Shown piece by piece: positions 8,828 through 16,221 of a stretch of 36,555 bases of DNA. Numbering within the stretch: the stretch's first letter is position 1; the number at the start of each line of letters is the position of its first letter. The notes beneath the pieces were generated by a model. That model saw only the letters and a list, made by a program, of their open reading frames with translations, was not told where the DNA came from and did not search any database. Source of the stretch: Patescibacteria group bacterium (lineage in GTDB: Bacteria > Patescibacteriota > Microgenomatia > UBA1400 > PJMF01); contig JAHIVK010000028.1 of assembly GCA_018816385.1 (NCBI GenBank), positions 1-36,555 on the forward strand, in the 5' to 3' direction. The translations under genes and the position numbers were made by a program.

Positions 8828-8880
8828 AATCTGCATAGATTTGCTCAAAACGAGCAACGCATGTTGTGCAGATTATTTTC
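8828..8880 (+). terminator. Structured region after the kinase, possible terminator
   Basis: An outer stem AATCTGCA (8828-8835) / TGCAGATT (8867-8874) encloses TTGCTC-AAAAC-GAGCAA (8841-8857) and an overlapping CAAC-GCAT-GTTG hairpin. A short ATTTTC follows. The nested stems look like an RNA structure; the T run is short, so termination may be partial. It separates the two-component operon from the next promoter. Confidence 0.4.
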
Positions 8881-8916
8881 CACAGGTTTAATAATTGCTA
8901 CTTTCTTCGACATAAT

Positions 8917-8949
8917 TTCATCTTCACTTCATCTTAATTCTGGTAATCT
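8917..8949 (+). promoter_or_regulatory. Response-regulator box plus -10, operon at 8986
   Basis: TTCATCTT (8917-8924) and TTCATCTT (8928-8935) are identical direct repeats with an 11-bp period. After 8 bp comes TAATCT (8944-8949) as -10. The repeats cover the -35 position and no good -35 exists, as expected for an activator-dependent OmpR-family promoter. The leader would be about 30 nt with AGGA before ATG 8986. The same layout recurs at 16723-16755, 20430-20462 and 25422-25454. Confidence 0.65.
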
Positions 8950-8985
8950 ATCGACAAATCTTAATTGATTTTTAGGAAAAAAACT

Positions 8986-9993
8986 ATGACTAGTCAGAAA
9001 GCATCAAGTACCAAAAGGAGAAATATATGGCAAATATTCCTTGAGGAAACTCAAAAAATAAGTTTTTGGAAAAGAACGGCTCTAATTTTGTCTGCAATTG
9101 TCATTCTAACTCAAGTTTTTGATGTTTCTATTACTCCGAAAGTTGCTTTATCAACCAATTCACTTATTAAGCAATCAGGTAAAGTTCCTCAGGCTCCAGC
9201 ACAAAGTGACACGGTTGAAACTGGAGCGATTGACACTGCTCTGCTGACCAAAGCCGTTTTGCCAGAAGAAGGAGTCATTCTGCCTATTGTCTGGGGTGAC
9301 TTGGGAAAACGCATGACTACCGATGGGGTGATTGATGAACAAAAATTTAGAGCTTTGTTTGAAGGTGGTTTAAATAACGTCGAAGAACAAATGTTATCAG
9401 GTAATAACACTCAGCCAATTGTTTTAAATGGGCAGAATAGTCGTTACTTGTTAGATCTATTATGGGCATTTGGATTAGCCAACAAAAACGACATTCTTGA
9501 AAACGGTGAAATGACAGATGAACAGTATGGAGGCGCGGGCAATTTTGCCTCAACTGGTGGTTGGTCGTTATCAAAAGGAGTAGGTTTTGATCACTATAGC
9601 CAACATGCTTATGTCACCTTGTCTCCAGAACAACAGGCGCTAGTGGACAAAGTATCTCGGGGTATATTTAGACCTTGTTGTGGTAATTCGACGCACTTTC
9701 CAGATTGTAATCACGGCATGGCCATGTTGGGATTACTTGAGTTAATGGCCAAAAACAATGTTTCTGAACAGGAAATGTACAACATTGCCCTCAAAGTCAA
9801 TTCCTTCTGGTTTCCACAAACATATATTGATTTAGCTACCTACTTTAAAGAACAAGGTCATGATTGGGACCAAGTTGATGCCAAAACAGTCTTAGGTACA
9901 GAATATTCCAGCGCCCAGGGTTATCAACAAACTCGCCAACAAATTCGAAGCTTACCCAAACCTCAACAAGGCGGCGGCGGATGTGGAGCATAA
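8986..9993 (+). CDS. Membrane-anchored protein with CCG...C-x-H domain, unknown function
   Basis: 335 aa from ATG 8986, preceded by AGGA; a TTG at 8965 lies before the Shine-Dalgarno and was not used. One signal-anchor helix about 29-48 (FWKRTALILSAIVILTQ), so most of the protein is outside. The C-terminal half has PCCGNSTHFPDCNHGMAMLGLLE (Cys231, Cys232, His237, Cys241, His243), followed by a helix with NNVSEQEMY and SFWFP. This block aligns by eye with the 240-aa protein at 14263 and with the CPCCG domain of the next gene, and resembles PCYCGC/CcmH-like metal or thiol motifs. It ends in a Gly-rich GGGGCGA tail. First gene of a five-gene operon behind a regulator box. No named family recognised. 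Confidence 0.75.
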   Translation: MTSQKASSTKRRNIWQIFLEETQKISFWKRTALILSAIVILTQVFDVSITPKVALSTNSLIKQSGKVPQAPAQSDTVETGAIDTALLTKAVLPEEGVILPIVWGDLGKRMTTDGVIDEQKFRALFEGGLNNVEEQMLSGNNTQPIVLNGQNSRYLLDLLWAFGLANKNDILENGEMTDEQYGGAGNFASTGGWSLSKGVGFDHYSQHAYVTLSPEQQALVDKVSRGIFRPCCGNSTHFPDCNHGMAMLGLLELMAKNNVSEQEMYNIALKVNSFWFPQTYIDLATYFKEQGHDWDQVDAKTVLGTEYSSAQGYQQTRQQIRSLPKPQQGGGGCGA

Positions 9994-9997
9994 CTTA

Positions 9998-10792
9998 ATG
10001 AATAATCGACTAACCCACTCACTTCAAAAGTTTTTTTGGCAACTGGTAACCATATTTGGACTGGTCATCTTGTTGGCCAGTCCCATCACTTCAGCCCTAC
10101 AAGCTGTTGGATCGAAACAAGGCATAGCTGTCTTCAACATAGTGGGCACTGTTGAAGCTAAAGAAATCTACCCCATGTTTACTTGCCCGTGCTGTGGTAA
10201 GCCTCTGGATAAAGAAGATCCGTGTTGTGGGTCAATGACTCAAATGATTGATTTCATCGATCAAAAAGTTAGTACTGGAGCCAACGAAAATGAGGTGATA
10301 CTAGCCACTGCCCAAGAGTTTGGTCTAGAGCGATTAGCTGACGAATCGCAACGCATAGGGCTCCACGAACAACTGCTAGCTAATGCTCCACCAGATGCAC
10401 CTAGAATAACTGTTTTGGAAACCAAAAAAGACCTAGGCATCGTCAGTCAAACAAAAGGCATTATCTCCACTGAATTTGTAATCAAAAATGAAGGCAAGTC
10501 TGATTTAATAATTAACAAACTTTCTTCCTCTTGTGGTTGTACATCCGGCAGCCTGGTGTATCAAGGCGTGGAAGGTCCTAAGTTTTTCATGCCCGGACAT
10601 GGTCAAACTGAACCCGATCCCAACTGGCAAGTTGCAATTGCTCCTGGAAAAGATGCTCAAGTTAGAGTCTATTACGATCCCACAGTTCATCCCGATCTAA
10701 CTGGTCCAGTCACTCGGACCGTTTCGGTTCATTCTAATGATCCAGTAGATTTTGAAACTCAGTTTACAATTACTTTAGATCAGGAGAAATAA
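9998..10792 (+). CDS. Exported CcmH-like CPCCG domain fused to DUF1573
   Basis: 264 aa. ATG 9998 chosen, with GGAG 9 bp upstream; an in-frame GTG at 9983 would overlap the preceding gene. Signal-anchor about 14-33. Residues 60-112 hold FTCPCCGKP (Cys63, Cys65, Cys66) and DPCCGSM (Cys76, Cys77), then a helical part (VSTGANENEVILATAQEFG) that recalls the CcmH/NrfF helix bundle. Residues 135-262 are DUF1573 (ASH-like beta sandwich) with SSCGCT (Cys179, Cys181), an insertion with MPGHG (Met198, His201) and YYDPTVH (His231). The Cys/Met/His set could be a copper site, which is inference. Starts 4 bp after the upstream gene. Confidence 0.78.
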   Translation: MNNRLTHSLQKFFWQLVTIFGLVILLASPITSALQAVGSKQGIAVFNIVGTVEAKEIYPMFTCPCCGKPLDKEDPCCGSMTQMIDFIDQKVSTGANENEVILATAQEFGLERLADESQRIGLHEQLLANAPPDAPRITVLETKKDLGIVSQTKGIISTEFVIKNEGKSDLIINKLSSSCGCTSGSLVYQGVEGPKFFMPGHGQTEPDPNWQVAIAPGKDAQVRVYYDPTVHPDLTGPVTRTVSVHSNDPVDFETQFTITLDQEK

Positions 10793-10794
10793 TT

Positions 10795-11340
10795 ATGAAT
10801 CATGATTGTTGTAATCCATCAAACAAAAATGTGGTTAAGAAAGGAGGCATGGATTCATTTCTATTCGGAATTATCGTTGTAACAGTGTTAATACTTGGAG
10901 TAGCCATTTTCTTTGGCATAAAAATGGGCGCTACCTCACAGGTGACGGCTGATACTCAAGTTACTTCATCAGTCGATTCAAACAAATTTGATTGGGGAAC
11001 TATAGATATTAATGATGGCATTGTTTCCAAAGAATTTGTCATACAAAATACTAGCAATTCAACACTTAAAATTTATGATGTGACAACTTCATGCATGTGT
11101 ACCACAGCTCAACTTAAAACTTCCCAGGCTACTTCAAAAAAGTATGGCATGCATGAGAAATCAGCTGATGTCTTTGAGGTAAAACCTGAAGAAACGGCTC
11201 AATTAATAGTTGAGTTTGATCCAGCTTTCCATGGCCCCAGTGGAGTTGGACCTATTAATCGAACTATCACCATGCGAACCAATGACACCAACCATCCTCA
11301 ATTATCGTTTAATCTAACTGCAGTAGTAGTTAAAAAATAA
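10795..11340 (+). CDS. Membrane-anchored DUF1573 protein
   Basis: 181 aa. A short N-terminal NHDCCNP motif, a transmembrane helix about 21-43, then one DUF1573 domain about 60-180. Key features match the preceding protein: TTSCMCT (Cys100, Cys102), insertion with YGMHEKS (Met119, His120) and EFDPAFH (His146). The middle residue of CGC is Met here, a further possible copper ligand. AGGAG lies 8 bp upstream of ATG and just 2 bp separate it from the previous stop. Function unknown; extracytoplasmic metal binding is the favoured guess. Confidence 0.78.
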   Translation: MNHDCCNPSNKNVVKKGGMDSFLFGIIVVTVLILGVAIFFGIKMGATSQVTADTQVTSSVDSNKFDWGTIDINDGIVSKEFVIQNTSNSTLKIYDVTTSCMCTTAQLKTSQATSKKYGMHEKSADVFEVKPEETAQLIVEFDPAFHGPSGVGPINRTITMRTNDTNHPQLSFNLTAVVVKK

Positions 11341-11350
11341 AAAGTTTGGT

Positions 11351-12094
11351 ATGAATAGAAAATTTGTTATGATTGGAGTACTGATGATAGTTGGACTAAG
11401 GTTTGGCTGGTACTCAATTAATTCCAACAATAATAACGATTCTGTCGACACCAAAGTTAATCAGAATAGTAATATTGCCCTGATTTCTCCCCAAGTCTTT
11501 GCCGAACTGGCACAAAATGAGCAAGCATTTATTTTGGATGTCCATTCTCCAGAACAAACACATATCCCAGGTACCGACGCTTTTATACCTTATGATCAGA
11601 TTAAAAAGAATCTAGATCAGTTACCAACTGACAAAACAACCCCCATCCTAGTTTATTGCCGATCTGGTGGTATGAGCGCAGGCGTGGCTCAAGAGTTAGC
11701 CACCCTTGGTTATACTCATATCTATGATCTTCAAGGTGGCGTCAATGCCTATCGAGAGAGTCGTGTCAGCGTTGCTCTAACTCCCAACACCAGACCACTG
11801 GGAACAGTCATTTATGGCGATGTAGCTACTACTACCTTTACTTTGACTAATTTCACACCCCTGCCTACCAAAATTACCAGAGTATCTACTTCGTGTGGTT
11901 GTACTCAAGCTTCAGTTGAAAAAGAAGAGTTAGGCGCCTATGAAAGCACCACTGTTAATGTCTCATTTGATCCCGCTGTCCATCAGGACGATAGCGATTT
12001 AGGAGACTTAACCAGAACCATTTACATTGAAACCAATAATCCTAACTTTCCAGAATTAGAAAGTACCATCACCGCCACGGTCATTAAAAAATAA
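11351..12094 (+). CDS. Rhodanese-DUF1573 fusion, membrane anchored
   Basis: 247 aa. Signal-anchor about 5-21; rhodanese domain about 42-138 with FILDVHSPEQTHIPG and active loop VYCRSGGMS (Cys103), then DLQGGVNAY. C-terminal DUF1573 about 146-246 with TSCGCT (Cys182, Cys184) and SFDPAVH (His211), but without the Met/His insertion of the two upstream DUF1573 proteins. The rhodanese Cys is intact, so sulfur transfer or a persulfide outside the membrane is possible. Third DUF1573 copy in a row. No clear Shine-Dalgarno; 10 bp after the previous stop. Confidence 0.85.
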   Translation: MNRKFVMIGVLMIVGLRFGWYSINSNNNNDSVDTKVNQNSNIALISPQVFAELAQNEQAFILDVHSPEQTHIPGTDAFIPYDQIKKNLDQLPTDKTTPILVYCRSGGMSAGVAQELATLGYTHIYDLQGGVNAYRESRVSVALTPNTRPLGTVIYGDVATTTFTLTNFTPLPTKITRVSTSCGCTQASVEKEELGAYESTTVNVSFDPAVHQDDSDLGDLTRTIYIETNNPNFPELESTITATVIKK

Positions 12095-12099
12095 CCAAC

Positions 12100-12957
12100 A
12101 TGAATACTTTATTTCAACTGTCACTCTTAGCTTCATTTATGGCTGGTATGGTAGCTCTTTTTGCTCCATGTTGTATTACTTTTCTTTTACCATCTTACTT
12201 TGCCAATGTTTTTAAAGAAAAAAAACGAGTTGTGTTAATGACTTTTATTTACTCTCTAGGGATATTTACCGTCATGATGCCAGTGGTGTTAGGAGCTAAG
12301 GCTTTAACACAAATGTTTGCCAATTTACATGATCAGACATACATTATTGGTGGTTTATTTTTGATCTTTGTGGGTCTTTCAACTCTCCTGGGATTTAAAC
12401 TCCCCATGCCTCGCTTTAACTTTACTAAACAAGCGGACGATCCTCTTTCAACATATATTTTGGGTGTCTTATCAGGCATCAGTAGCGCCTGCTGTGCCCC
12501 TGTTCTAATTGGAGTACTGGCCTTATCAACTCTCAGTCCCACCATGGTTCAATCTTTACTCGTGGGATTTTTCTATGTTTTAGGTATGGTTACTCCTCTC
12601 TATTTAGCCAGCTTATTTATAGATAAACGCAACCTACTAGAAAAGCCACTATTTAGAAAGCCATTTAGAGAAGTGAGTTTATGGGGTAAAACACACATGA
12701 TTACTGTGGCCAATATGATTTCTTTTGTGGTGTTTGTGGGGATGGGAGCATTAATTATTTTTCTTTCTTTAGCCGGCAAACTAGCTATGAATCAAAGTGA
12801 AAAAAATGTCACTCAAACGATTCAATCCGTAGCCGTTTCAACAACGTCATTTGTCCAAAAAGTTCCAGGATTAGACATAGGTTTTGTGATAATTGCCAGC
12901 TGGCTACTTTATAAATTCATCAGGTATATTGGCCAAGATAAAAAGTTAAATAATTAA
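12100..12957 (+). CDS. CcdA/DsbD-like thiol electron transporter, CC variant
   Basis: 285 aa with six core helices of the CcdA/DsbD-beta type and a further C-terminal pair. The two redox positions are in FAPCCITFLLPSY (Cys24, Cys25) and SSACCAPVL (Cys131, Cys132), each doubled where classic CcdA has a single Cys next to Pro. The family carries electrons from cytoplasmic thioredoxin across the membrane to external thiols. Last gene of the plus operon, 5 bp after the DUF1573-rhodanese gene; its partners are presumably the exported Cys proteins upstream or the Trx proteins of the facing operon. Its 3' end overlaps the facing gene by 4 bp. Confidence 0.85.
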   Translation: MNTLFQLSLLASFMAGMVALFAPCCITFLLPSYFANVFKEKKRVVLMTFIYSLGIFTVMMPVVLGAKALTQMFANLHDQTYIIGGLFLIFVGLSTLLGFKLPMPRFNFTKQADDPLSTYILGVLSGISSACCAPVLIGVLALSTLSPTMVQSLLVGFFYVLGMVTPLYLASLFIDKRNLLEKPLFRKPFREVSLWGKTHMITVANMISFVVFVGMGALIIFLSLAGKLAMNQSEKNVTQTIQSVAVSTTSFVQKVPGLDIGFVIIASWLLYKFIRYIGQDKKLNN

Positions 12958-13481
12958 CATCCTTGACTGACATCGCAAATATAATCTAGCAATTGTTGTT
13001 GATCTAAAAAACCATAGGCTGGAGGTTCTTCCACTCCATTAGCCGTAAAAATAAATGTAGGGACACCAGCCAGGCTATAATTTTGAGCATCCTGAGCGCA
13101 AGAATTTATCTCATACCATTCTCCATAAAAAAGATCGCCATATTCAGGTAAGATTTGGTCTAATACTTCATTTTGAAAAACACAAAAGAGACATGTTTCC
13201 GAAACAAATAATTTAAACTTTAAGCGCGCGTCTGGATTGCCAGCCACTATATTGGGACAACTTGTATCTCCCAAAACATTTTTCTGACTAAATTGCTGGA
13301 CAACTACTCTCGGAGGACGATCTGTACTTGTTTTAATTTGGACTATATCTTGACTGGTATTTTTGATACTTAAATTTAAATAGACATTAAAACCAATAAA
13401 AAAGCTGGCTAAGATTACTAATAACAAAGGAGTTTTGTTAATAATTTGTTGATCAGTCCAAATAATTTTAGGTAAACTCAT
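12954..13481 (-). CDS. Membrane-anchored thioredoxin/DsbA-like protein
   Basis: 175 aa. ATG 13481 chosen because it overlaps the CcdA stop as ATGA; a longer reading to 13742 lies inside ccdA in another frame. TM about 18-36. Thioredoxin-like domain with ETCLFC (Cys97, Cys100) and cis-Pro loop GVPTFIF (Pro141), additional Cys75, Cys128 and a CDVSQGC tail. It should be an external thiol-disulfide oxidoreductase fed by the CcdA encoded just upstream. Ends tail to tail with the CC-variant CcdA, overlapping by 4 bp (stop codons share bases). Confidence 0.85.
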   Translation of the reverse strand: MSLPKIIWTDQQIINKTPLLLVILASFFIGFNVYLNLSIKNTSQDIVQIKTSTDRPPRVVVQQFSQKNVLGDTSCPNIVAGNPDARLKFKLFVSETCLFCVFQNEVLDQILPEYGDLFYGEWYEINSCAQDAQNYSLAGVPTFIFTANGVEEPPAYGFLDQQQLLDYICDVSQGC

Positions 13482-14155
13482 ATCAATAGTGCCCAAAAAG
13501 CTAAATAGATTAAATAAATACCTGCCAAAAGAATCAACACGCCAGTACTTTTTTGGATTACCTCCATATATTTGGTTAAAAATCTGCGCATTGCACTCTT
13601 TGAAAAAGACGAAATAATCGAAAATAGAATCATCAACATTGACATAGCCAAAGCATAAACTGCAAAATTGATGACTCCTCCGAATAGACCATTTTGAGCT
13701 AACGATTGGAAAATAACTAACAGAAATATCGGCAAAGTACACCCCAATGCCCCAAAAGCATAAGCCACACCAAAGACATAAAATCGCTTTAATCCATGCG
13801 CATTAGTCTGGATCACAATTGGAGGTTTGATAGCAAATTCATAACCGAGCAGGATGGATAATCCCATGAATATCAGCAGGCCTCCCGTCATCAATTCGAT
13901 CCAGGGGAATATAGGAGCAATCCAGTGACCAAAAATAGCTAATAAAATCCCAAATACCACATAAACACTGATCAGCCCCAAGCTAGCAAGACTACCTGCT
14001 TTAAAACCAAAAAGTAGTTGTTGTATTTTGTTGCTCTGTCCAGTTTCTTGTTTAACATAGAAACCTACATATGCTGGGATGAGGGCGATACTGCACGGGG
14101 CGAAAAATGCTTGCAGACCAGCCAAAAACGAGAAAGTAATTAGGATTTTATCCAT
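13478..14155 (-). CDS. ccdA: CcdA-type thiol electron transporter
   Basis: 225 aa, classic six-helix CcdA length. Redox cysteines Cys21 in FFAPCSIALIPAYV and Cys140 in GALGCTLPIF, each before or after Pro as in the family. It passes reducing equivalents from cytoplasmic thioredoxin to an external partner, here most likely the overlapping CLFC thioredoxin or the triple-thioredoxin protein at 15000. GGTG lies upstream of ATG. A 107-bp gap with repeats separates it from the 240-aa gene, so an internal promoter is possible. Confidence 0.9.
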   Translation of the reverse strand: MDKILITFSFLAGLQAFFAPCSIALIPAYVGFYVKQETGQSNKIQQLLFGFKAGSLASLGLISVYVVFGILLAIFGHWIAPIFPWIELMTGGLLIFMGLSILLGYEFAIKPPIVIQTNAHGLKRFYVFGVAYAFGALGCTLPIFLLVIFQSLAQNGLFGGVINFAVYALAMSMLMILFSIISSFSKSAMRRFLTKYMEVIQKSTGVLILLAGIYLIYLAFWALLI

Positions 14156-14221
14156 TATATTTTCACCAAAATACCAAATAAACCTATCCTCTACATTAAT
14201 TATTGATTCAATATGAAACTG

Positions 14222-14257
14222 TCAGTCATAATAACTAGAAGAATATCAGTCATAATA
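14222..14257. repeat. 12-bp direct repeat upstream of ccdA
   Basis: TCAGTCATAATA occurs at 14222-14233 and again at 14246-14257, a 24-bp period, with a partial third unit (AGTCACTCATA) after it. It sits in the gap between the 240-aa gene and ccdA. Nearer ccdA, TATTTT-CACC-AAAATA is an inverted repeat by the ribosome-binding region. It may bind a regulator; the period differs from the 11-bp response-regulator boxes. Confidence 0.45.
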
Positions 14258-14262
14258 GTCAC

Positions 14263-14985
14263 TCATATATTTATTCCATGTCTCCCTTCAGTTCCCGATC
14301 CACCATGTGCGGTGTGAGGTAGTGCACCCTCATTACCAGTCATTAATAAATAGTCTTCGAGCATACCTTTGGGATACCAAAGGGCATACCAACGGTGAGA
14401 CTCACCAACTAGTTGTTCATCACTATATTGATCGCCGTAGTTTTGAATCATATAACGATAAAAGCCTCGAACTGCCTTAGCGTGAGCGCAACCACAATTT
14501 TTAACCATAGTTACATTGTTAGGTCCACCACAACAATAGCTACAGGTCATTAATAAAGTCACAAGTTTTTGATATCGAGCCTCTTCTTCTGTTTGTAATC
14601 TGATCGATGTTTCATAGACTCCCCATTTCTTTTGAGCATTAATTGGATCGTCAAAAGAGATATTATCGGGAGCATAAAAAGGTTGACCTGTGGCTGTCAT
14701 CACCACCTTGGCATCGGCCAAGGCGTCACCACTCTGAGGACTAGCCATAACTTGGGAAATAGTTGACCACTCAAACAATGAGGTAGTCTTACCATCGGCA
14801 TTCAATTTTGGAGCGATGATGGTCATTGAGGTGCTATTTTTCATACCCATAACCATGGTCACATTGGCAATCATTAATTGATTGAGTAAAAAAATAATTA
14901 TCAACAACCAAACAAAAACATTTGCCGGCGGTGTAGCTCGAGATTTTTTATAGGCAATGAATAATTTATTAATGATGTGCTTCAT
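14263..14985 (-). CDS. Membrane-anchored protein with CxxCCG...CxCxH domain
   Basis: 240 aa. Signal-anchor about 23-45. The extracytoplasmic part has TCSYCCGGPNN (Cys148, Cys151, Cys152), then NCGCAHAKAVRG (Cys164, Cys166, His168), a helix RGFYRYMIQNYGDQYSDEQL and WYALWYPKGMLEDYL. By eye it aligns with the 335-aa protein of the facing operon: CCG, C-x-H, a Gly, a helix, an S-x-EQ segment, then WxxP. It ends in a Gly/His tail. Probably a metal or thiol protein working with its neighbours. No named family recognised. No Shine-Dalgarno; 14 bp after the upstream stop. Confidence 0.72.
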   Translation of the reverse strand: MKHIINKLFIAYKKSRATPPANVFVWLLIIIFLLNQLMIANVTMVMGMKNSTSMTIIAPKLNADGKTTSLFEWSTISQVMASPQSGDALADAKVVMTATGQPFYAPDNISFDDPINAQKKWGVYETSIRLQTEEEARYQKLVTLLMTCSYCCGGPNNVTMVKNCGCAHAKAVRGFYRYMIQNYGDQYSDEQLVGESHRWYALWYPKGMLEDYLLMTGNEGALPHTAHGGSGTEGRHGINI

Positions 14986-14999
14986 ACTATATAATTCAC

Positions 15000-16199
15000 T
15001 TATTGGACAGAACTTGGATTTGGCACTTCTACAGGATTAATGATTTGATTACTTGCTAAATCCTTGTGAGTAACTTTTCCAAGTTGATTCATGACGGTAA
15101 AGATATACCAACCATCGGGTCCCACCACACCAACGCCCGGCCAATCTCTTTTAAGATTTGGATATTTATCAACCTCTGGAGATAATAAAATTGTTGGCAC
15201 TTTGGTAATGTCATACATGGCAACCAGATTTTTTCCTTCTGCAGAAGAAATATCTATTTCACGCTCCGAACGTATGGCAACTCCGTATCCATTAGTTAAA
15301 ATTGGGTATTGAACATCCTGAACTTTATAGCAATCAACACAACTTGAGTCTATTAAATATATCAAATCGACAAACCCAACAATTTCGTTCTTCTCTAAAT
15401 CTCGGTATGGAAATATTAAATTCCGAGCTACATATGTTTGATCTTGCTCAACTGTGCCAAGTTGAGTCCAGTTAGATTTGATATCATCATATAAATCAAT
15501 CTCGGGTGATAAAAGAAAAGTAGGTATTTTTAAAATCTTATATTGTTTTATAATCTGCTGACCCTCAAGGGAGTTCCAAATAACTTCTTTTTGATCAATA
15601 ATTTTGACTCCAGACTGTTTTAAACTTTCCACCATTAATTTAGGGTCAACGCATAGAGGACATGAGGGATCGGTTAAAATGGTAGCTACAACTTGGCCAA
15701 CTTTTTGTTTACTATCGGGATCGATATAAACTGGAGTGACTTTGGTAAAAACAAAAGTATCATCCTGGACTTGACCTTGGCTTTTCACAAAGTTCTCAAT
15801 ATTACTTTTAGTGAGTTCACCAGTCACCAAAAATGTGGGAACTTTTTTGATAGCAAATTGTAAAACTTTCTCATTTGCCTCAGGAGAATCAAAGATTAAG
15901 GTTTGCTCTTCTTCTATTTTAATATTCAGTTTCTTAAAATCATCGACAATCCTGTCTATATTAAAACAATCAACACAGTCGGGAGTAGTGATTTTGATAA
16001 TCTTGACGTTGGCAGGACGACTTACTTCTTTTGTCAGCTCTATATTTTTATTCACGTCAGCCAATGTTTTTGTAGAAAAAAGGACTCCCACAATCGTCGC
16101 TAAAAGAGAAAAACCCAGCAACATCTTTAACCAAGGTAAATATAATTCCTTTTTGGAAGCATTATTTCTGATGCTGAATCCGCTATCTATCTTATTCAT
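15000..16199 (-). CDS. Membrane-anchored protein with three tandem thioredoxin-fold domains
   Basis: 399 aa from ATG 16199; a reading to 16289 overlaps the upstream gene and was not used. TM about 22-42. Three similar units follow, each with a CxxC and a cis-Pro loop: TPDCVDC (Cys75, Cys78) with KVPTFLV (Pro121); DPSCPLC (Cys180, Cys183) with KIPTFLLSPE (Pro226); SSCVDC (Cys287, Cys290) with KVPTILLSPE (Pro335). All three active sites look intact, so three redox centres sit on one anchor. Possible roles: electron relay from CcdA, or reduction of metal-oxidised cysteines. No strong ribosome-binding site; 22 bp after the 97-aa gene. Confidence 0.8.
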   Translation of the reverse strand: MNKIDSGFSIRNNASKKELYLPWLKMLLGFSLLATIVGVLFSTKTLADVNKNIELTKEVSRPANVKIIKITTPDCVDCFNIDRIVDDFKKLNIKIEEEQTLIFDSPEANEKVLQFAIKKVPTFLVTGELTKSNIENFVKSQGQVQDDTFVFTKVTPVYIDPDSKQKVGQVVATILTDPSCPLCVDPKLMVESLKQSGVKIIDQKEVIWNSLEGQQIIKQYKILKIPTFLLSPEIDLYDDIKSNWTQLGTVEQDQTYVARNLIFPYRDLEKNEIVGFVDLIYLIDSSCVDCYKVQDVQYPILTNGYGVAIRSEREIDISSAEGKNLVAMYDITKVPTILLSPEVDKYPNLKRDWPGVGVVGPDGWYIFTVMNQLGKVTHKDLASNQIINPVEVPNPSSVQ

Positions 16200-16221
16200 A
16201 AGTTTGAAACATCTGATATCT

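Noticed and set aside
13482-13742. N-terminal extension of the thioredoxin-like gene
   Set aside because: Lies inside ccdA in another frame; the ATGA overlap at 13478-13481 gives a better start.
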